From Deltaproteobacteria bacterium (GTDB lineage Bacteria > Myxococcota_A > UBA796 > CAJQPC01), in NCBI GenBank assembly GCA_016717595.1, contig JADKFE010000011.1, positions 92,835 to 156,834 of the forward strand: a DNA stretch of 64,000 nucleotides, written 5' to 3'. A program made the translations under genes and the position numbers. The stretch's first letter is position 1, and the number at the start of each line of letters is the position of its first letter. Positions 9,084 through 18,670 of the stretch are shown piece after piece. The notes below the pieces were generated by a model, which made no database searches, was not told the DNA's origin, and saw only the letters and a program-made list of their open reading frames with translations.

Positions 9084-12000
9084 GCGCCCCTCCGCAGGTG
9101 GGCGACCAAGGAGAACAAGGCCGGGACCGCGAACAGAGACACCAAGGTGGAGAGCGCGAGGCCCCCGAGCACCACGGCGCCGACGCCCCGGTAGAGCTCC
9201 GAGCCCGAGCCCGGCGCCAACACCAGAGGCAACAACCCGGCGAGGGAGGTCGCCGTGGTCATCAGGATCGGCCGCACCCGCGAGGTCACCGCCTCGCTCA
9301 CGGCGTCGTCGATGGCCGCCCCTGACCGCAGGCGCTCCAAGGCGCCATCGACGATGAGGATCGCGTTGTTCACCACGGTGCCGACGAGGATGATGAAGCC
9401 CATCGCCGTGAGCATGTCCAGGGGCTGGGGGCTGAGCGTGACGTTCACCACCTTGAGGGCCAAGAGGCCGCCTGCGCTGGCCATGGGCACGGTGATCATG
9501 ATCACCAGGGGGCTCACGAAGTCATCGAGCAGGGCGGCCAACAACAAGAAGCAGATGAGCACGGCGAGGCCCAAGGCCTGGGCCAGCCGAGACTGGGCGT
9601 CGCCGAGCTGATCCGCGAGGCCGGCGAGCTCGATCTGCACCCCCTCGGGGATGGCGCCCTCGGCCACCATCGGCGCCAAGATGTCGGCCTTGATGCGGTC
9701 CAGGGCCTCCTCTACGGCGACGTCGTCGGGCGGGCTCACCTGGATGGTGATCGCCCGGCGGCGCTCGACGCGGCGAATGGTCACCGGGGAGATGGTCTCA
9801 TCGAGGTTGGCCACGGCGGAGAGCGGCACGACCTGCCCGCTCGGCGTGGCGATGGGCGACGACATCAGCCCTTGGGGCGACGTCGGCTCGGCCTGGGCCA
9901 CGAGCACCACGTCCACCTTGGGCTCACCCTCTTGGCCGAGCTCTCCCAAGATGCGGCCCTTCACCAAGGCGTCTACGGCCACGCCCACGGCGGCGCCGTT
10001 GAGGCCCAGGCGCCGGGCGTCTTCACGCCGAGGGGTGATGCGCAGCTCGGGGCCGCCGAGGTCGAGGGACGGCAGCGGGCGCGCCTGAGCGCCGGGCAAG
10101 ACCGTCTGAACGCCGCCCATGATGCGCCCGCCGATGCGGATGAGCGCCTCCATGTCGGCGCCGCTGATCTCGACGTCGATGGCCCGGCCGCTGCCGACGT
10201 TGCGCCCGAACAGGCTGGCCTGGCTGGCGACACCAAACACCCCGGGCACCTCCTTCATCACGCCCTTGACGTAGGTGATGAGCTGCCCGATGTCCTCGTC
10301 CTTCTCGGCGCTGGCCCCCATGAAGCCTTGGTTGGGCAGGGCCGCGAAGAAGGTGCGGCCCACAGACGGCGCGCCGTCCCCGGCTTTGCCGATGTGGGCG
10401 GCCACCTTGCCGTGAACGTGGGCCCCGACGGCGCTCATCTCGTCGATGGAGTAGCCCGGCGGCGGCACCATGATGCCGAACAAGAAGTTGCGGTTGCCCG
10501 TGGGCAGGTACTCCATGGGCGGCACCAGAGCCGCCGTGGCCAAGGCCGAGCCCACGATCGCCACGAGGCTCACGCCGAGCGCCTTGGCCTTGGAGCCCGC
10601 GATGGCCTTCACCTGCCGCCCGATGGCGGCGCGCAGGCGCTCGGCGGGGCCCAAGGGGGCGTCCGCCGGGGCCGGGGTGGGGTTGGGCAGGCGCGCGGCG
10701 AGGCTCGGCACCACGAGCACCGAGGCGACGAGGGAGGAGGCCACGGCCAAGGTCACCGCCGTGGCCACGTCCCGCAGCAGCTCGCCCACCTCGTCCTGCC
10801 AGCCCAAGATCGGCAAAAACACGGCCACGGTGGTCAAGGTCGAGGCCACGAGCGGCGCCCACACCTCACGGGTGGCCTCCATGGCCGCCCGGGGCGCGCT
10901 CACGCCCCTGGCCCGCCAGGTCTCGATGTTCTCCAGCACCACGATGGCGCTGTCGACGACCATGCCCACGGCGAAGGCCACGCCCGCGAGGCTCACCACG
11001 TTCACCGTGCGGCCCAGCAGGGACATGCCCAAGGTGGTGGCGGCCACGCACAGGGGGATGGTGGCGGCGATCACCGCCGAGGTGGAGACGCTGCGCAGAA
11101 AGGCGTAGAGCACCACCGCCGCCAGCAGGCCGCCGATGATGATGTTGTTCCGCACCAGGCGTAAGGCGCCCTTGATGTAGTCCACCTGATCCGAGAGCAC
11201 GAGCAGCTCGAGGCCTTTGGGGGCGAGCAGCTCCTCGTTGGTGACCTTGGTCTCGGCGAGGATCTTCTCGGTGACCTCCAAGACGTTGGAGCCCGCCTCG
11301 CGGTCGAAGATCATCACCAAGGCCTCTTGGCCGTTGGAGTACACCCGGCGGTCGGGGTCACGCAGGCCCAGGCTCACCTCGGCCACGTCGCCCAGATGCA
11401 CCGCCTGGCCGTCGGGACCGGCGCGCAGCACCAGGGACTCCAGGCGCTCGATGGGATCGGGGATGACCTCGGTGCGCACGGAGTAGCTGCGTTTGCCGAG
11501 GTCCAGAGTGCCGCCGCTCACGTCGGCCAGCTCACCCTGCACCGCCCCGGCGAGCTCACCGACGCTCACGCCGCGGGCGGCGAGGCGGGCGGGGTCAAAG
11601 CGGACCTGCACCTCGGTGTCGCGGCCGCCGAGATAGCGCACCCCGGCCACCCCGGCGATGCGCTCAAAGCGCGGCACGATGTTGTCTTCAACCCAGGTGC
11701 GGTTCTCGGCCACGTCTCGGCCATCGGTGGCCTGCACGGCGAGCACGGCCAAGGGCGGCCCGGCGCTGTTCGCCGTGGTGATGATCGGCTCACGGGCCGT
11801 CTCGGGGTACCGGGGCACCTGGGCCAGCCGGTTGGACACCCGCACGATGGCCTCATCAATCGACGTGCCGACGTCCATCTCTAAGGTGACCGTCGCCGAG
11901 CCCGTCGTGGACTCGCTGGTGAGCCGGTCGAGGCCCACCACGCTCTTGAGCACCTCCTCTTGCTCGAGGAGGATCTCCCGCTCGATCTCCGAGGGGCTCG

Positions 12001-12232
12001 CCCCGGGCCACACCGTGGTGACGGTCAGCGTGGGCACGCTGATGTCGGGGGTGAGCTGAATCGGCAGGCCGAACACCGAGAGGCCGCCGAACAGCACCAC
12101 CAGGATGATGCCCACGAGCACACCCACCGGGCGGCGAATGGACAGGCCGATGAGCCCGCCCTCGTCTTCACCGATGGGCTTGTCTTCAAAGGGCGCGGGC
12201 GTCGGGGGCTCAGGAGTCTGATGGTCAGACAT
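9080..12232 (-). CDS. RND efflux transporter permease (AcrB/MdtC-type)
   Basis: A 1050-residue inner-membrane proton antiporter of usual RND length. After a short Pro/Glu-rich N-terminal tail comes the first helix with I-R-R-P-V, then the porter domain motif V-W-P-G-A-S-P-S-E-I-E. The central helices contain G-M-V-V-D-S-A-I-V-V-L-E-N-I, which carries the TM4 acidic residue, and the second half repeats the fold with G-T-V-V-N-N-A-I-L-I-V-D. It pumps substrates through the periplasmic adaptor to TolC. It sits 3 bases after the adaptor gene and overlaps the TolC gene by 4 bases, as expected for a tripartite operon. No heavy-metal-specific residue can be confidently recognised. Confidence 0.9.
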   Translation of the reverse strand: MSDHQTPEPPTPAPFEDKPIGEDEGGLIGLSIRRPVGVLVGIILVVLFGGLSVFGLPIQLTPDISVPTLTVTTVWPGASPSEIEREILLEQEEVLKSVVGLDRLTSESTTGSATVTLEMDVGTSIDEAIVRVSNRLAQVPRYPETAREPIITTANSAGPPLAVLAVQATDGRDVAENRTWVEDNIVPRFERIAGVAGVRYLGGRDTEVQVRFDPARLAARGVSVGELAGAVQGELADVSGGTLDLGKRSYSVRTEVIPDPIERLESLVLRAGPDGQAVHLGDVAEVSLGLRDPDRRVYSNGQEALVMIFDREAGSNVLEVTEKILAETKVTNEELLAPKGLELLVLSDQVDYIKGALRLVRNNIIIGGLLAAVVLYAFLRSVSTSAVIAATIPLCVAATTLGMSLLGRTVNVVSLAGVAFAVGMVVDSAIVVLENIETWRARGVSAPRAAMEATREVWAPLVASTLTTVAVFLPILGWQDEVGELLRDVATAVTLAVASSLVASVLVVPSLAARLPNPTPAPADAPLGPAERLRAAIGRQVKAIAGSKAKALGVSLVAIVGSALATAALVPPMEYLPTGNRNFLFGIMVPPPGYSIDEMSAVGAHVHGKVAAHIGKAGDGAPSVGRTFFAALPNQGFMGASAEKDEDIGQLITYVKGVMKEVPGVFGVASQASLFGRNVGSGRAIDVEISGADMEALIRIGGRIMGGVQTVLPGAQARPLPSLDLGGPELRITPRREDARRLGLNGAAVGVAVDALVKGRILGELGQEGEPKVDVVLVAQAEPTSPQGLMSSPIATPSGQVVPLSAVANLDETISPVTIRRVERRRAITIQVSPPDDVAVEEALDRIKADILAPMVAEGAIPEGVQIELAGLADQLGDAQSRLAQALGLAVLICFLLLAALLDDFVSPLVIMITVPMASAGGLLALKVVNVTLSPQPLDMLTAMGFIILVGTVVNNAILIVDGALERLRSGAAIDDAVSEAVTSRVRPILMTTATSLAGLLPLVLAPGSGSELYRGVGAVVLGGLALSTLVSLFAVPALFSLVAHLRRGA

Positions 12233-12235
12233 TCG

Positions 12236-13282
12236 TCACTCCTGAATCGTGACGGCTTGGCCGGGCCGGGCGCGCTCGTTGCCGCGGATGATGACGATGT
12301 CCCCGGCGGCCAGCGGGTCGGGCGCGACGAGCACCTCGTCTTCACCGCTCACCAGCACCTTCACGGCCACGGCCTCGGCTTTGCCGTCGACGACCCGCAT
12401 CACGCGGTCCTCTCCGGCGCTGAGCACCAAGGCGTCCCGGGGGAGGAGCAGGGCCGCGTCCGCCGCCCAGCGCACGGGCAGGCGCAGCTCCACGGAGGAG
12501 CCCGGCGACAGCGCGGCGACGCCGTCGGGGCGCACCCGCACCAGGGCCGTGCGGGTGGTGGGGTCGAGGGCGGGCACCGTGGCCACGATGATCCCCGCGG
12601 ACTCCACCGAGGCGCCGAGGCTGTCCCGGCTCAAGACGCTCACCGCCGCCCCCGCCGGGGCCTGGGGCAGAAGCTCTTTGGGGAGCTGGGCGCGAAGCTC
12701 TAAGTCGGCGTCAGACAGAATGCCCAAGACCACCTGCCCCGGCGCCACCCAGTCCCCGGCGTCGGCGTCGCGGCGGATGATGACCCCGGCGAAGGGCGCC
12801 CGCACGCGGTGGCGCTCCAAGGTGACCGCGGCCTCCTGGGCGGCGGCGTCTAAGGCCTCCACCCGGGCCGTGAGCGCGGTGACCTGCAAGGTGAGCGTCT
12901 CAAGCTCGATCGGCGCCAGCACCCCCGCCGTCACCTGCTTGGCCCGGCTGAGCTGGGCCTCGGCCTGGGCCAGCTCCGCCCGCGCCTGGGCCGCCGCGGC
13001 CTTGGCTGATCTCGCCTGGGCCGCCGCCAGAGACGTCTCGACCTCCAACAAGACCGCGCCCTTGGCCACCCGCTCACCCTCTCGCACGTTCACCGCCGAG
13101 ACGGGGCCCGAGACGGCGGCGGCGAGCTCTGCGCTCTGCAGCGCGACGACCTCAGCGGGGCTCTGCCAGCTTGAGGAGAGCTCACCGGCCTTGACCTCGG
13201 CGACCCGCACCAGGGCGGGCGGAGGGGCGGCGGCGGTTGGGGCGGTCTCCGCCGCGCAGGCGAGGGTCATCAGGAGCAGCAT
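12236..13282 (-). CDS. RND efflux periplasmic adaptor (HlyD/MFP family)
   Basis: A protein of about 348 residues with an export signal and a lipobox-like T-L-A-C. It shows a beta-barrel/lipoyl arrangement: the first lipoyl half around V-N-V-R-E-G-E-R-V-A-K-G-A-V-L-L-E-V, a long Ala/Gln coiled-coil hairpin, then the second lipoyl half around V-R-A-P-F-A-G-V-I. It links the RND pump to the outer-membrane channel. The ATG at 13282 (GAGAG just upstream) is preferred over an in-frame GTG at 13294, which lacks a good ribosome-binding site. It is the first gene of the efflux operon, about 95 bases after the kbl stop. Confidence 0.85.
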   Translation of the reverse strand: MLLLMTLACAAETAPTAAAPPPALVRVAEVKAGELSSSWQSPAEVVALQSAELAAAVSGPVSAVNVREGERVAKGAVLLEVETSLAAAQARSAKAAAAQARAELAQAEAQLSRAKQVTAGVLAPIELETLTLQVTALTARVEALDAAAQEAAVTLERHRVRAPFAGVIIRRDADAGDWVAPGQVVLGILSDADLELRAQLPKELLPQAPAGAAVSVLSRDSLGASVESAGIIVATVPALDPTTRTALVRVRPDGVAALSPGSSVELRLPVRWAADAALLLPRDALVLSAGEDRVMRVVDGKAEAVAVKVLVSGEDEVLVAPDPLAAGDIVIIRGNERARPGQAVTIQE

Positions 13283-13376
13283 GTTGACTCTCACGCGCCT
13301 AGACGCGCGGTGGAGGGGACACAGGAGCTACCCACCAGGACGACGCCCGGCGCGGGGTTGTTTCGTCACGGGCTTG

Positions 13377-14576
13377 TCAACTCGTCAAAACGCCCAGCGC
13401 CCGCCCAACACGGGTGAAGGCGTCGATGGCGTGATCGAGGTGGGCCCGGGTGTGCGCCGCCGAGATCTGCACCCGAATCCGCGCCTGGCCCTTGGGCACC
13501 ACGGGGAAGCTGAACCCGATGACGTACACACCTTCAGCCAACATCCGGTCCGCCATCTCGACAGCCAGCCGGGCGTCGCCGAGCATGATCGGCACGATGG
13601 GGTGAACCCCGGGCTTGATCTGGAAGCCCGCCGCGGTCATTCGCTCGCGGAAATACGCGGTGTTGGCCTCAAGGGTGTCGCGCAGGGCCGTGGACTCGCT
13701 GAGCAGGTTGAAGACCTCCAAGCTCGCGCCGACCACCGCCGGGGCCACGGTGTTGGAGAACAGGTAGGGGCGGCTGCGCTGGCGCAGGATCTGGATGATC
13801 TCCTTGCGCCCGGTCGTGAAGCCGCCCGAGGCCCCGCCCAGGGCCTTGCCCAAGGTGCTGGTGATGACGTCTACGCGGCCCATCACCCCCCGATGTTCGA
13901 TGGATCCGCGGCCCGTGGCGCCCAGAAAGCCCGTGGCGTGGCTGTCGTCCACCATCACCAAGGCGCGGTATTTGTCGGCGAGATCACAGATCTCACCGAG
14001 GGGCGCGATGCTGCCGTCCATGGAGAACACGCCGTCGGTGGCGATCATCTTGACCCGGGCGCCCGCGGCGTCGGCCTCGATGAGCCGGGCCTCAAGCTCG
14101 GCCATGTCGCAGGTGGCGTAGCGGTAACGCTGGGCTTTGCACAGGCGCACGCCGTCGATGATGCTCGCGTGGTTCAGCGCGTCGGAGATGATGGCGTCCT
14201 CTTCGCCCAGGAGCGTCTCGAACAGGCCGCCGTTGGCGTCAAAACACGACGAGTAGAGGATCGTGTCGTCCGTGCCCAGAAACGCGGCGATCTTCGCCTC
14301 GAGCTCCTTGTGGATGTCCTGGGTGCCGCAGATGAACCGCACCGAGGCCATGCCGAAGCCGTGCTCATCCAGGGTGGCCTTGGCGGCGTTGATCAGGCGC
14401 GGGTCGTTCGCGAGGCCCAGGTAGTTGTTCGCGCAGAGGTTGATGACCGTCTGGCCGCTGGCGACCTGGATGTTCGCGGCCTGGGACGAGGTGATGACAC
14501 GCTCACGTTTCTCAAGGCCGGCCTCGGCGATGGCGGCCAGCTCGGCCTTGAGCTTCTCATGCAGGGGGGCGTACAC
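13377..14576 (-). CDS. kbl: Glycine C-acetyltransferase (2-amino-3-ketobutyrate CoA ligase)
   Basis: A 399-residue PLP enzyme of the alpha-oxoamine synthase family. It cleaves 2-amino-3-ketobutyrate with CoA to glycine and acetyl-CoA, the second step of threonine breakdown. Diagnostic features are N-N-Y-L-G-L-A near residue 50, F-G-M-A-S-V-R-F-I-C-G-T-Q substrate/PLP contacts, the V-D-D-S-H-A-T-G PLP-binding Asp/His, and the Schiff-base Lys in S-T-L-G-K-A-L-G-G-A-S-G-G. The length is normal. The usual partner threonine dehydrogenase (tdh) is not adjacent. The start lies 46 bases from the divergent nitrilase gene. Confidence 0.93.
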   Translation of the reverse strand: MYAPLHEKLKAELAAIAEAGLEKRERVITSSQAANIQVASGQTVINLCANNYLGLANDPRLINAAKATLDEHGFGMASVRFICGTQDIHKELEAKIAAFLGTDDTILYSSCFDANGGLFETLLGEEDAIISDALNHASIIDGVRLCKAQRYRYATCDMAELEARLIEADAAGARVKMIATDGVFSMDGSIAPLGEICDLADKYRALVMVDDSHATGFLGATGRGSIEHRGVMGRVDVITSTLGKALGGASGGFTTGRKEIIQILRQRSRPYLFSNTVAPAVVGASLEVFNLLSESTALRDTLEANTAYFRERMTAAGFQIKPGVHPIVPIMLGDARLAVEMADRMLAEGVYVIGFSFPVVPKGQARIRVQISAAHTRAHLDHAIDAFTRVGRALGVLTS

Positions 14577-14608
14577 GGGGCGATTCCTCGGAGGGGCGGG
14601 GTGGGCTG

Positions 14609-14614
14609 TATACT
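14609..14614 (+). promoter_or_regulatory. -10 box (TATACT) immediately before a start codon
   Basis: TATACT ends only 8 bases before the ATG at 14623. Transcription starting 6-8 bases downstream of this box would begin at or next to the ATG, giving a leaderless mRNA. No Shine-Dalgarno sequence lies between the box and the start. Confidence 0.45.
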
Positions 14615-14622
14615 CCTACCCC

Positions 14623-15348
14623 ATGCGACTCGCCGCCGTGCAGTACCGACCCCCCAAGGCTGAGCCCGAGGCCGCCCGCGCCGGCCTGTGCGCCTTGGTG
14701 GACGAGGCGGGCGCCCTGGGCGCGCGGCTCATCGTGTGCCCTGAGATGGCCACCACGGGCTACGTCTGGGAGAGCCCGGAGGAGATCCTGCCCCACGCCG
14801 AGCCCGCGGGCGGCCCCACGTCCCGGGCCTTGGGCAAGCTCGCCGCCAAACACCGGGCCTGGGTGGTGAGCGGCTTCGCCGAGACCGACGGTGAGCACCT
14901 GTACAACAGCGCGCTCATCCTCACGCCCAAGGGCCAGCTCCTTGGCGTCTACCGCAAGGTGCTGCTCTACGACCTCGACCACACCTGGGCCCGAGGCGGC
15001 GACCGCCGGGTGCTCGTGCAGACCGATCTCGGCGTGATGAGCCCGTCCATCTGTATGGACCTGAACGACCCGGGCTACACCCAGCACCTCGCCCAGCACC
15101 GCCCCAAGCTCGTGGCCTTCTGCACCAACTGGCTGGAGCAAGGCCACGACATCTTGCCCTATTGGCGGGAGCGCCTGGGCGCGTGGCGGGGCTGGTTCGT
15201 GGCGGCGAACACCTGGGGCACCGAGCGCGGCGTGCAGTTCTACGGCCGCTCGGCGATCCTCAACCCCAAGGGGGAGGCTGTGGTGATGGCGCCGCCCGAG
15301 GGCGACGCCGTGCTCATCGCTGAGGCGCCAGACCTCGCCGCGAAGTGA
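14623..15348 (+). CDS. Carbon-nitrogen hydrolase (nitrilase superfamily)
   Basis: A 241-residue cytoplasmic amidase/nitrilase-fold enzyme. The catalytic triad is visible: Glu41 in P-E-M-A-T-T-G-Y, Lys112 in Y-R-K-V-L-L-Y and Cys144 in S-I-C-M-D-L-N. The family hydrolyses non-peptide C-N bonds such as omega-amides, carbamoyl groups or damaged metabolites. The substrate is not evident. The open frame extends upstream antisense to kbl, but the ATG at 14623 gives the canonical M-R-L-A-A-V-Q-Y start. It is divergent from kbl. The sequence is compatible with leaderless transcription. Confidence 0.85.
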   Translation: MRLAAVQYRPPKAEPEAARAGLCALVDEAGALGARLIVCPEMATTGYVWESPEEILPHAEPAGGPTSRALGKLAAKHRAWVVSGFAETDGEHLYNSALILTPKGQLLGVYRKVLLYDLDHTWARGGDRRVLVQTDLGVMSPSICMDLNDPGYTQHLAQHRPKLVAFCTNWLEQGHDILPYWRERLGAWRGWFVAANTWGTERGVQFYGRSAILNPKGEAVVMAPPEGDAVLIAEAPDLAAK

Positions 15349-15372
15349 CGACGAGGCCCGGCGCGGCGACGC

Positions 15373-15817
15373 TCAGAGCGCCGAGAGGATCTCGTCGTTG
15401 TTGCGCTGCTGGGGGATGTCGTAGTGGTACACCGAGGCCACCTTGCCCTCCTCGTCGATGACGACGGTGGCGCGGTGGGTGATGCCCTTGTCGGCGTAGT
15501 ACAGGCCGTACTTCTCCGACATCCCGCCCTTGGGGTGGAAGTCGGCGAGCAGCGGGTACTCGATGCCCATGTGTTTGGCGAAGGCCTTGTGGGCCCAGAC
15601 CGAGTCCACGGAGACGCCCAACACGACGGCGTTGGCGCCGTTGAACCGGGGGAGGTCGTTCACGAAGCAGGCGTGCTCGTTCGTGCAGACCGGCGAGAAG
15701 TCCAGCGGGTAGAAGGCGAGGATCACCTTCTTGCCGCGGTAGTCGGAGAGCTTGTGGGTCTTGTCGTCGTGGCCCTTCAGCTCGAAGTCCGGGGCGATGG
15801 TCACCGACTTGGATCAT
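15373..15817 (-). CDS. Peroxiredoxin (AhpC/TSA family), frameshift near the start
   Basis: A peroxiredoxin of about 147 residues that reduces peroxides using the Cys in D-F-S-P-V-C-T, with a second Cys six residues on in N-E-H-A-C-F. The expected N-terminus M-I-Q-V-G-D-x-A-P-D-F-E-L is split. The ATG at 15815-15817, preceded by AGGAG, reads M-I-Q-V-G-D and then leaves the frame. Dropping one G of the pair at 15799-15800 (plus strand) joins it to I-A-P-D-F-E-L. Starting instead at the in-frame GTG at 15804 would lose the ribosome-binding site. The short length and single domain fit the BCP/AhpE-like class. Confidence 0.8.
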
Positions 15818-16013
15818 GGGATGCTCCTAGGTTGTTCAGGGGAGCCCGCTTTATCCGCCTGGGCGCGCAGGCGGGAGGTGGGCTTGGCAGAAGAGGCCAG
15901 GGGGGCGGGGAAGTTGCGTTGAGCGGGATCCGAGCGCCTGGAGCGAACCCCCTCGCCGCCCTCTCCAAAAAAATGTTACCCGCTCCCCTCCCCTCCTCCC
16001 GAGCCCCGCCGCC

Positions 16014-16759
16014 ATGCGCCTCCTCCTCACCGCCGCCGCCCTCGCCGCCCTCGCCGCCTGCGTCCCGCTCCCCGACGACAAAGCCTCCGACGCCGCCGAC
16101 GACACCGCCACCGACGACAGCGGCGACCCGCTCCTCTCATCCTCGGCCTGCCCGGCGTTCAGCGGCCTCGTCACCGAAGGCGCCACCTGGAGCTACGCCA
16201 CCACGCCGGACTACACCGCGAACTACGGCGTCACGGGCACGAAGGAGCACACGCTGACCTCTTTCGTCGTCTTGGAGGACGGCGGCGGGGTGCTGGGTGG
16301 GGCGACGGAGGCGCGCATCACCGTGCGTTTTGTGGAGGACGAGGTCATCAGCGGCAACCCCAGCCACGTCGAAGGCGCGGCGATCTACCGCTGTGATCCC
16401 GACGGTGTGTGGCTGGAGCAGGTCGAGCAGGACAACACCTACTCCTTGGGACGGCCGCGACTACGAGTCCCGCACTCTACACGTCTACGAGGGCTATCTC
16501 TGGCTGCCGGCCACCCTCGCTGAAGGCACGCCGTTCAGCACAAGCTGGAGCCAAGAGAACTACATCGACGGCGATCTCAGCAGCACCACCGAGCACGAGG
16601 AGAGCTGGGAGGTGGGCGGCCCCTTCGCCATCACCGTGCCCGGCGGCGCGTTTGACACCTGGCGGCTCACCTAGCGGCACCACCACACGCCACCTCGCCG
16701 ATGACGTCGGGCTCATCACCGACCTCCGATATGAGCTCACGGCGTGGACGGTGCCTTAG
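16014..16759 (+). CDS. Lipoprotein of unknown function (two frameshifts)
   Basis: A predicted exported lipoprotein (signal ending L-A-A-C) with an acidic D/T linker and a beta-rich domain of about 200 residues. The reading is broken twice. Removing one T at 16446-16447 joins Y-S to W-D-G-R-D-Y-E-S, and removing the T at 16672 removes a TAG and continues as T-S-G-T-T-T-R-H to the stop at 16759. The restored product has about 247 residues. No known family was recognised. The middle of the protein has Trp/Tyr-rich strands suggestive of a surface beta domain. It could be a real pseudogene, but both lesions are single inserted bases. Confidence 0.55.
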
Positions 16760-16784
16760 GCGGGCTCAGGCTTGGGAGCGGCGC

Positions 16785-17291
16785 CTACTCCTCCCCCGCG
16801 CTCTCGCCGTAGAACCGCTCCAGAGTGCGCATGAGCCAAGGCGCGTCGGCGAGGTGGCGGCGCAAGAGGCCCTCCACAGGCGCCCAACTGGCCACGGCGA
16901 GGGCGTTGAGCGTCGGCTGGTGAACCCGAGGATCGCCGTTGAGCACATCGGCCAACACCAAGGGCCAGATCGCCTCATCCCACTGGCCCCGGCGCAAGAA
17001 GGCCAAGCCGCGCAAGGCGTGGTGGCGGACCTGGCGCTCGGGGCTCGCCAGACGGGCGAGCAGGGCGGGGGCGTCCCAAGCGAGCAGGTTGGGCAAGGGC
17101 TCAGAGAGCCCGCGCACCCCCAAGACGTGCTGCTCGGAGTACACGAGCTCCCCGCCATCGGGCAGGCTCCAGCGCAAGACCCGCGCGCTCCAGTGGGCCC
17201 GGGGGAGGTCGTGGGTGAGCGTGCCCCCCGCGGCCTGGGCGGCGTCGTAGACCGCTTGGAGCGGCACCTCATCACGCAGGATGATGCTCAT
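16785..17291 (-). CDS. HEAT-like repeat protein, function unknown
   Basis: A 168-residue cytoplasmic protein. The second half has HEAT-like helix pairs (R-H-H-A-L-R-G-L-A-F-L and P-T-L-N-A-L-A-V-A-S), usually a protein-binding scaffold. Its ATG overlaps the stop of the upstream 417-residue gene by 4 bases, so the two are translated together and probably work together. No catalytic motif, signal or membrane segment is visible. A family name cannot be given. Confidence 0.6.
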   Translation of the reverse strand: MSIILRDEVPLQAVYDAAQAAGGTLTHDLPRAHWSARVLRWSLPDGGELVYSEQHVLGVRGLSEPLPNLLAWDAPALLARLASPERQVRHHALRGLAFLRRGQWDEAIWPLVLADVLNGDPRVHQPTLNALAVASWAPVEGLLRRHLADAPWLMRTLERFYGESAGEE

Positions 17292-18541
17292 GCCTCGTCC
17301 TCCTCGTCGTCAAAGCTGTCGTCGTCGTCGTCATCATCGTCATCATCGTCGTCATCTTCATCGGGGTAGAGGTCTGGGGGCTCGCCCTGCTCGTCGTAGG
17401 TGGGGCCGCTGACGCCGAACTGGGACATGCGCCGGTAGAGCTCGAGCAGCTCCTCGTCGGTCTCCTCCGCCCAAAACTCCTCCGCCAAGGCGCCGAGGTT
17501 GTAGGTGATGCAGGCCGACTGCACCGCCGCGCGCACGTTGACGTCGGGGTGCTTGGCGTAGCGCCGCAGGGCCTCGGTGAGCGCGCCGAGGTCGTGGCAG
17601 ATCGTGGCGGTGTACGCCTGCAGCCCCACGGGGAACGACTCCTCGTCGGGCTCAACGGTGATGGTCTCCGCCGGGTAGTGGTAGAAGCCTAAGATCGCCC
17701 CGAAGAGGTCCACGGGCAGATCCGGGGGGAAACCGCCGCCAAAACGCTCGTTGAACGCCTGGCTGACCCCGCCGCCGAGGCTTGGGTCGTAGCGCAGCTC
17801 CATCACCCACAGGCAGCTTCGGTGAAGCTCCATCTTAAAATAGGAGTGTGAGAAGACCGTGGAGCGGGTGAACGAGCAGACCTCATTGTCGCCCTGCTTC
17901 ACGTACTCTCGGGAGCGGATCACGACGTCGATCTGGTTGAGGCCCGCGAGGCTGGGCTCCCAAGGGTCTTCACGGTAGGCCGAGCCCCACTGGTAGGTGT
18001 CGGCGAAGGGGGAGAAGGTCCAGTGGCGCTGGAGATCGTGGGGATAAGCCGCCACCAGCTCGCCGCTGTAGGGGTTGGGCACGCGGTTCTGCTGGATAAA
18101 GCCCATGCAGGCCCGGTGAACCCGGGGAAACTCCGCGCGCGCCAGCCGCGGCGCCTCGGTGTAGCCGCGCAGGAGCCGCGCCAGCTCGCCCATGTCCCGG
18201 CCGCAGGGCAGCCACAGATAGGTGGGGTGGCTGTAGCACAGGGCCAGGAAGAGCTGCTCGCCGTCGGTGAACACGATGGGCGTGTACTCAAACATCGCCT
18301 GCCGACCGTTGATCGTCGGCCCCGTGGCCACGGCGCGCATCTTGGGGAGATCGGCCATGTGCGCCTCCCACAGCGTGTCCGTCCACAAGACACCCAGGGG
18401 CCAGCCGCTCGCGTAGTGCCCAGCGACGGCCTCGTCTTGTTCAGCGCGCTCCTGCTCGTTGAGCCAGCGGAGGTTCTGGGGCGCGCGGGGATCCTCACGC
18501 AGAGGGGTTAACCAGTCAGGAAGCGGGCTTTGAGTAGACAT
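17288..18541 (-). CDS. Unknown protein with HEAT-like segment and poly-aspartate tail
   Basis: A 417-residue protein without signal peptide. The central part is rich in Trp, Tyr and Phe. Residues around 335-375 look HEAT-like (P-D-V-N-V-R-A-A-V-Q-S-A). The C-terminus carries 13 consecutive Asp residues, encoded by mixed GAC/GAT codons, then S-F-D-D-E-E-D-E-A. Such a tail may bind cations or basic partners. It is followed with a 4-base overlap by the HEAT-like protein at 16785. I do not recognise the family. The mixed codon use in the Asp run argues against a simple slippage artefact. Confidence 0.6.
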   Translation of the reverse strand: MSTQSPLPDWLTPLREDPRAPQNLRWLNEQERAEQDEAVAGHYASGWPLGVLWTDTLWEAHMADLPKMRAVATGPTINGRQAMFEYTPIVFTDGEQLFLALCYSHPTYLWLPCGRDMGELARLLRGYTEAPRLARAEFPRVHRACMGFIQQNRVPNPYSGELVAAYPHDLQRHWTFSPFADTYQWGSAYREDPWEPSLAGLNQIDVVIRSREYVKQGDNEVCSFTRSTVFSHSYFKMELHRSCLWVMELRYDPSLGGGVSQAFNERFGGGFPPDLPVDLFGAILGFYHYPAETITVEPDEESFPVGLQAYTATICHDLGALTEALRRYAKHPDVNVRAAVQSACITYNLGALAEEFWAEETDEELLELYRRMSQFGVSGPTYDEQGEPPDLYPDEDDDDDDDDDDDDDSFDDEEDEA

Positions 18542-18670
18542 GGCGGCAGGGTATCAAAACTCCGTCCTCGCCGGAAGGTGACCCCGCGCAACAAATCTAG
18601 GTCAACGACGCGCCCGAGCGCGCCGCGTCGGGCCCATTCTCAGGTAGAGTTCGGCTCAATGGAGACCAGC

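Noticed and set aside
16440..16680. Programmed frameshifting or stop readthrough in the lipoprotein at 16014
   Set aside because: No slippery heptamer or downstream structure. Each break is fixed by removing one base and similar breaks occur in unrelated genes, pointing to sequence errors.
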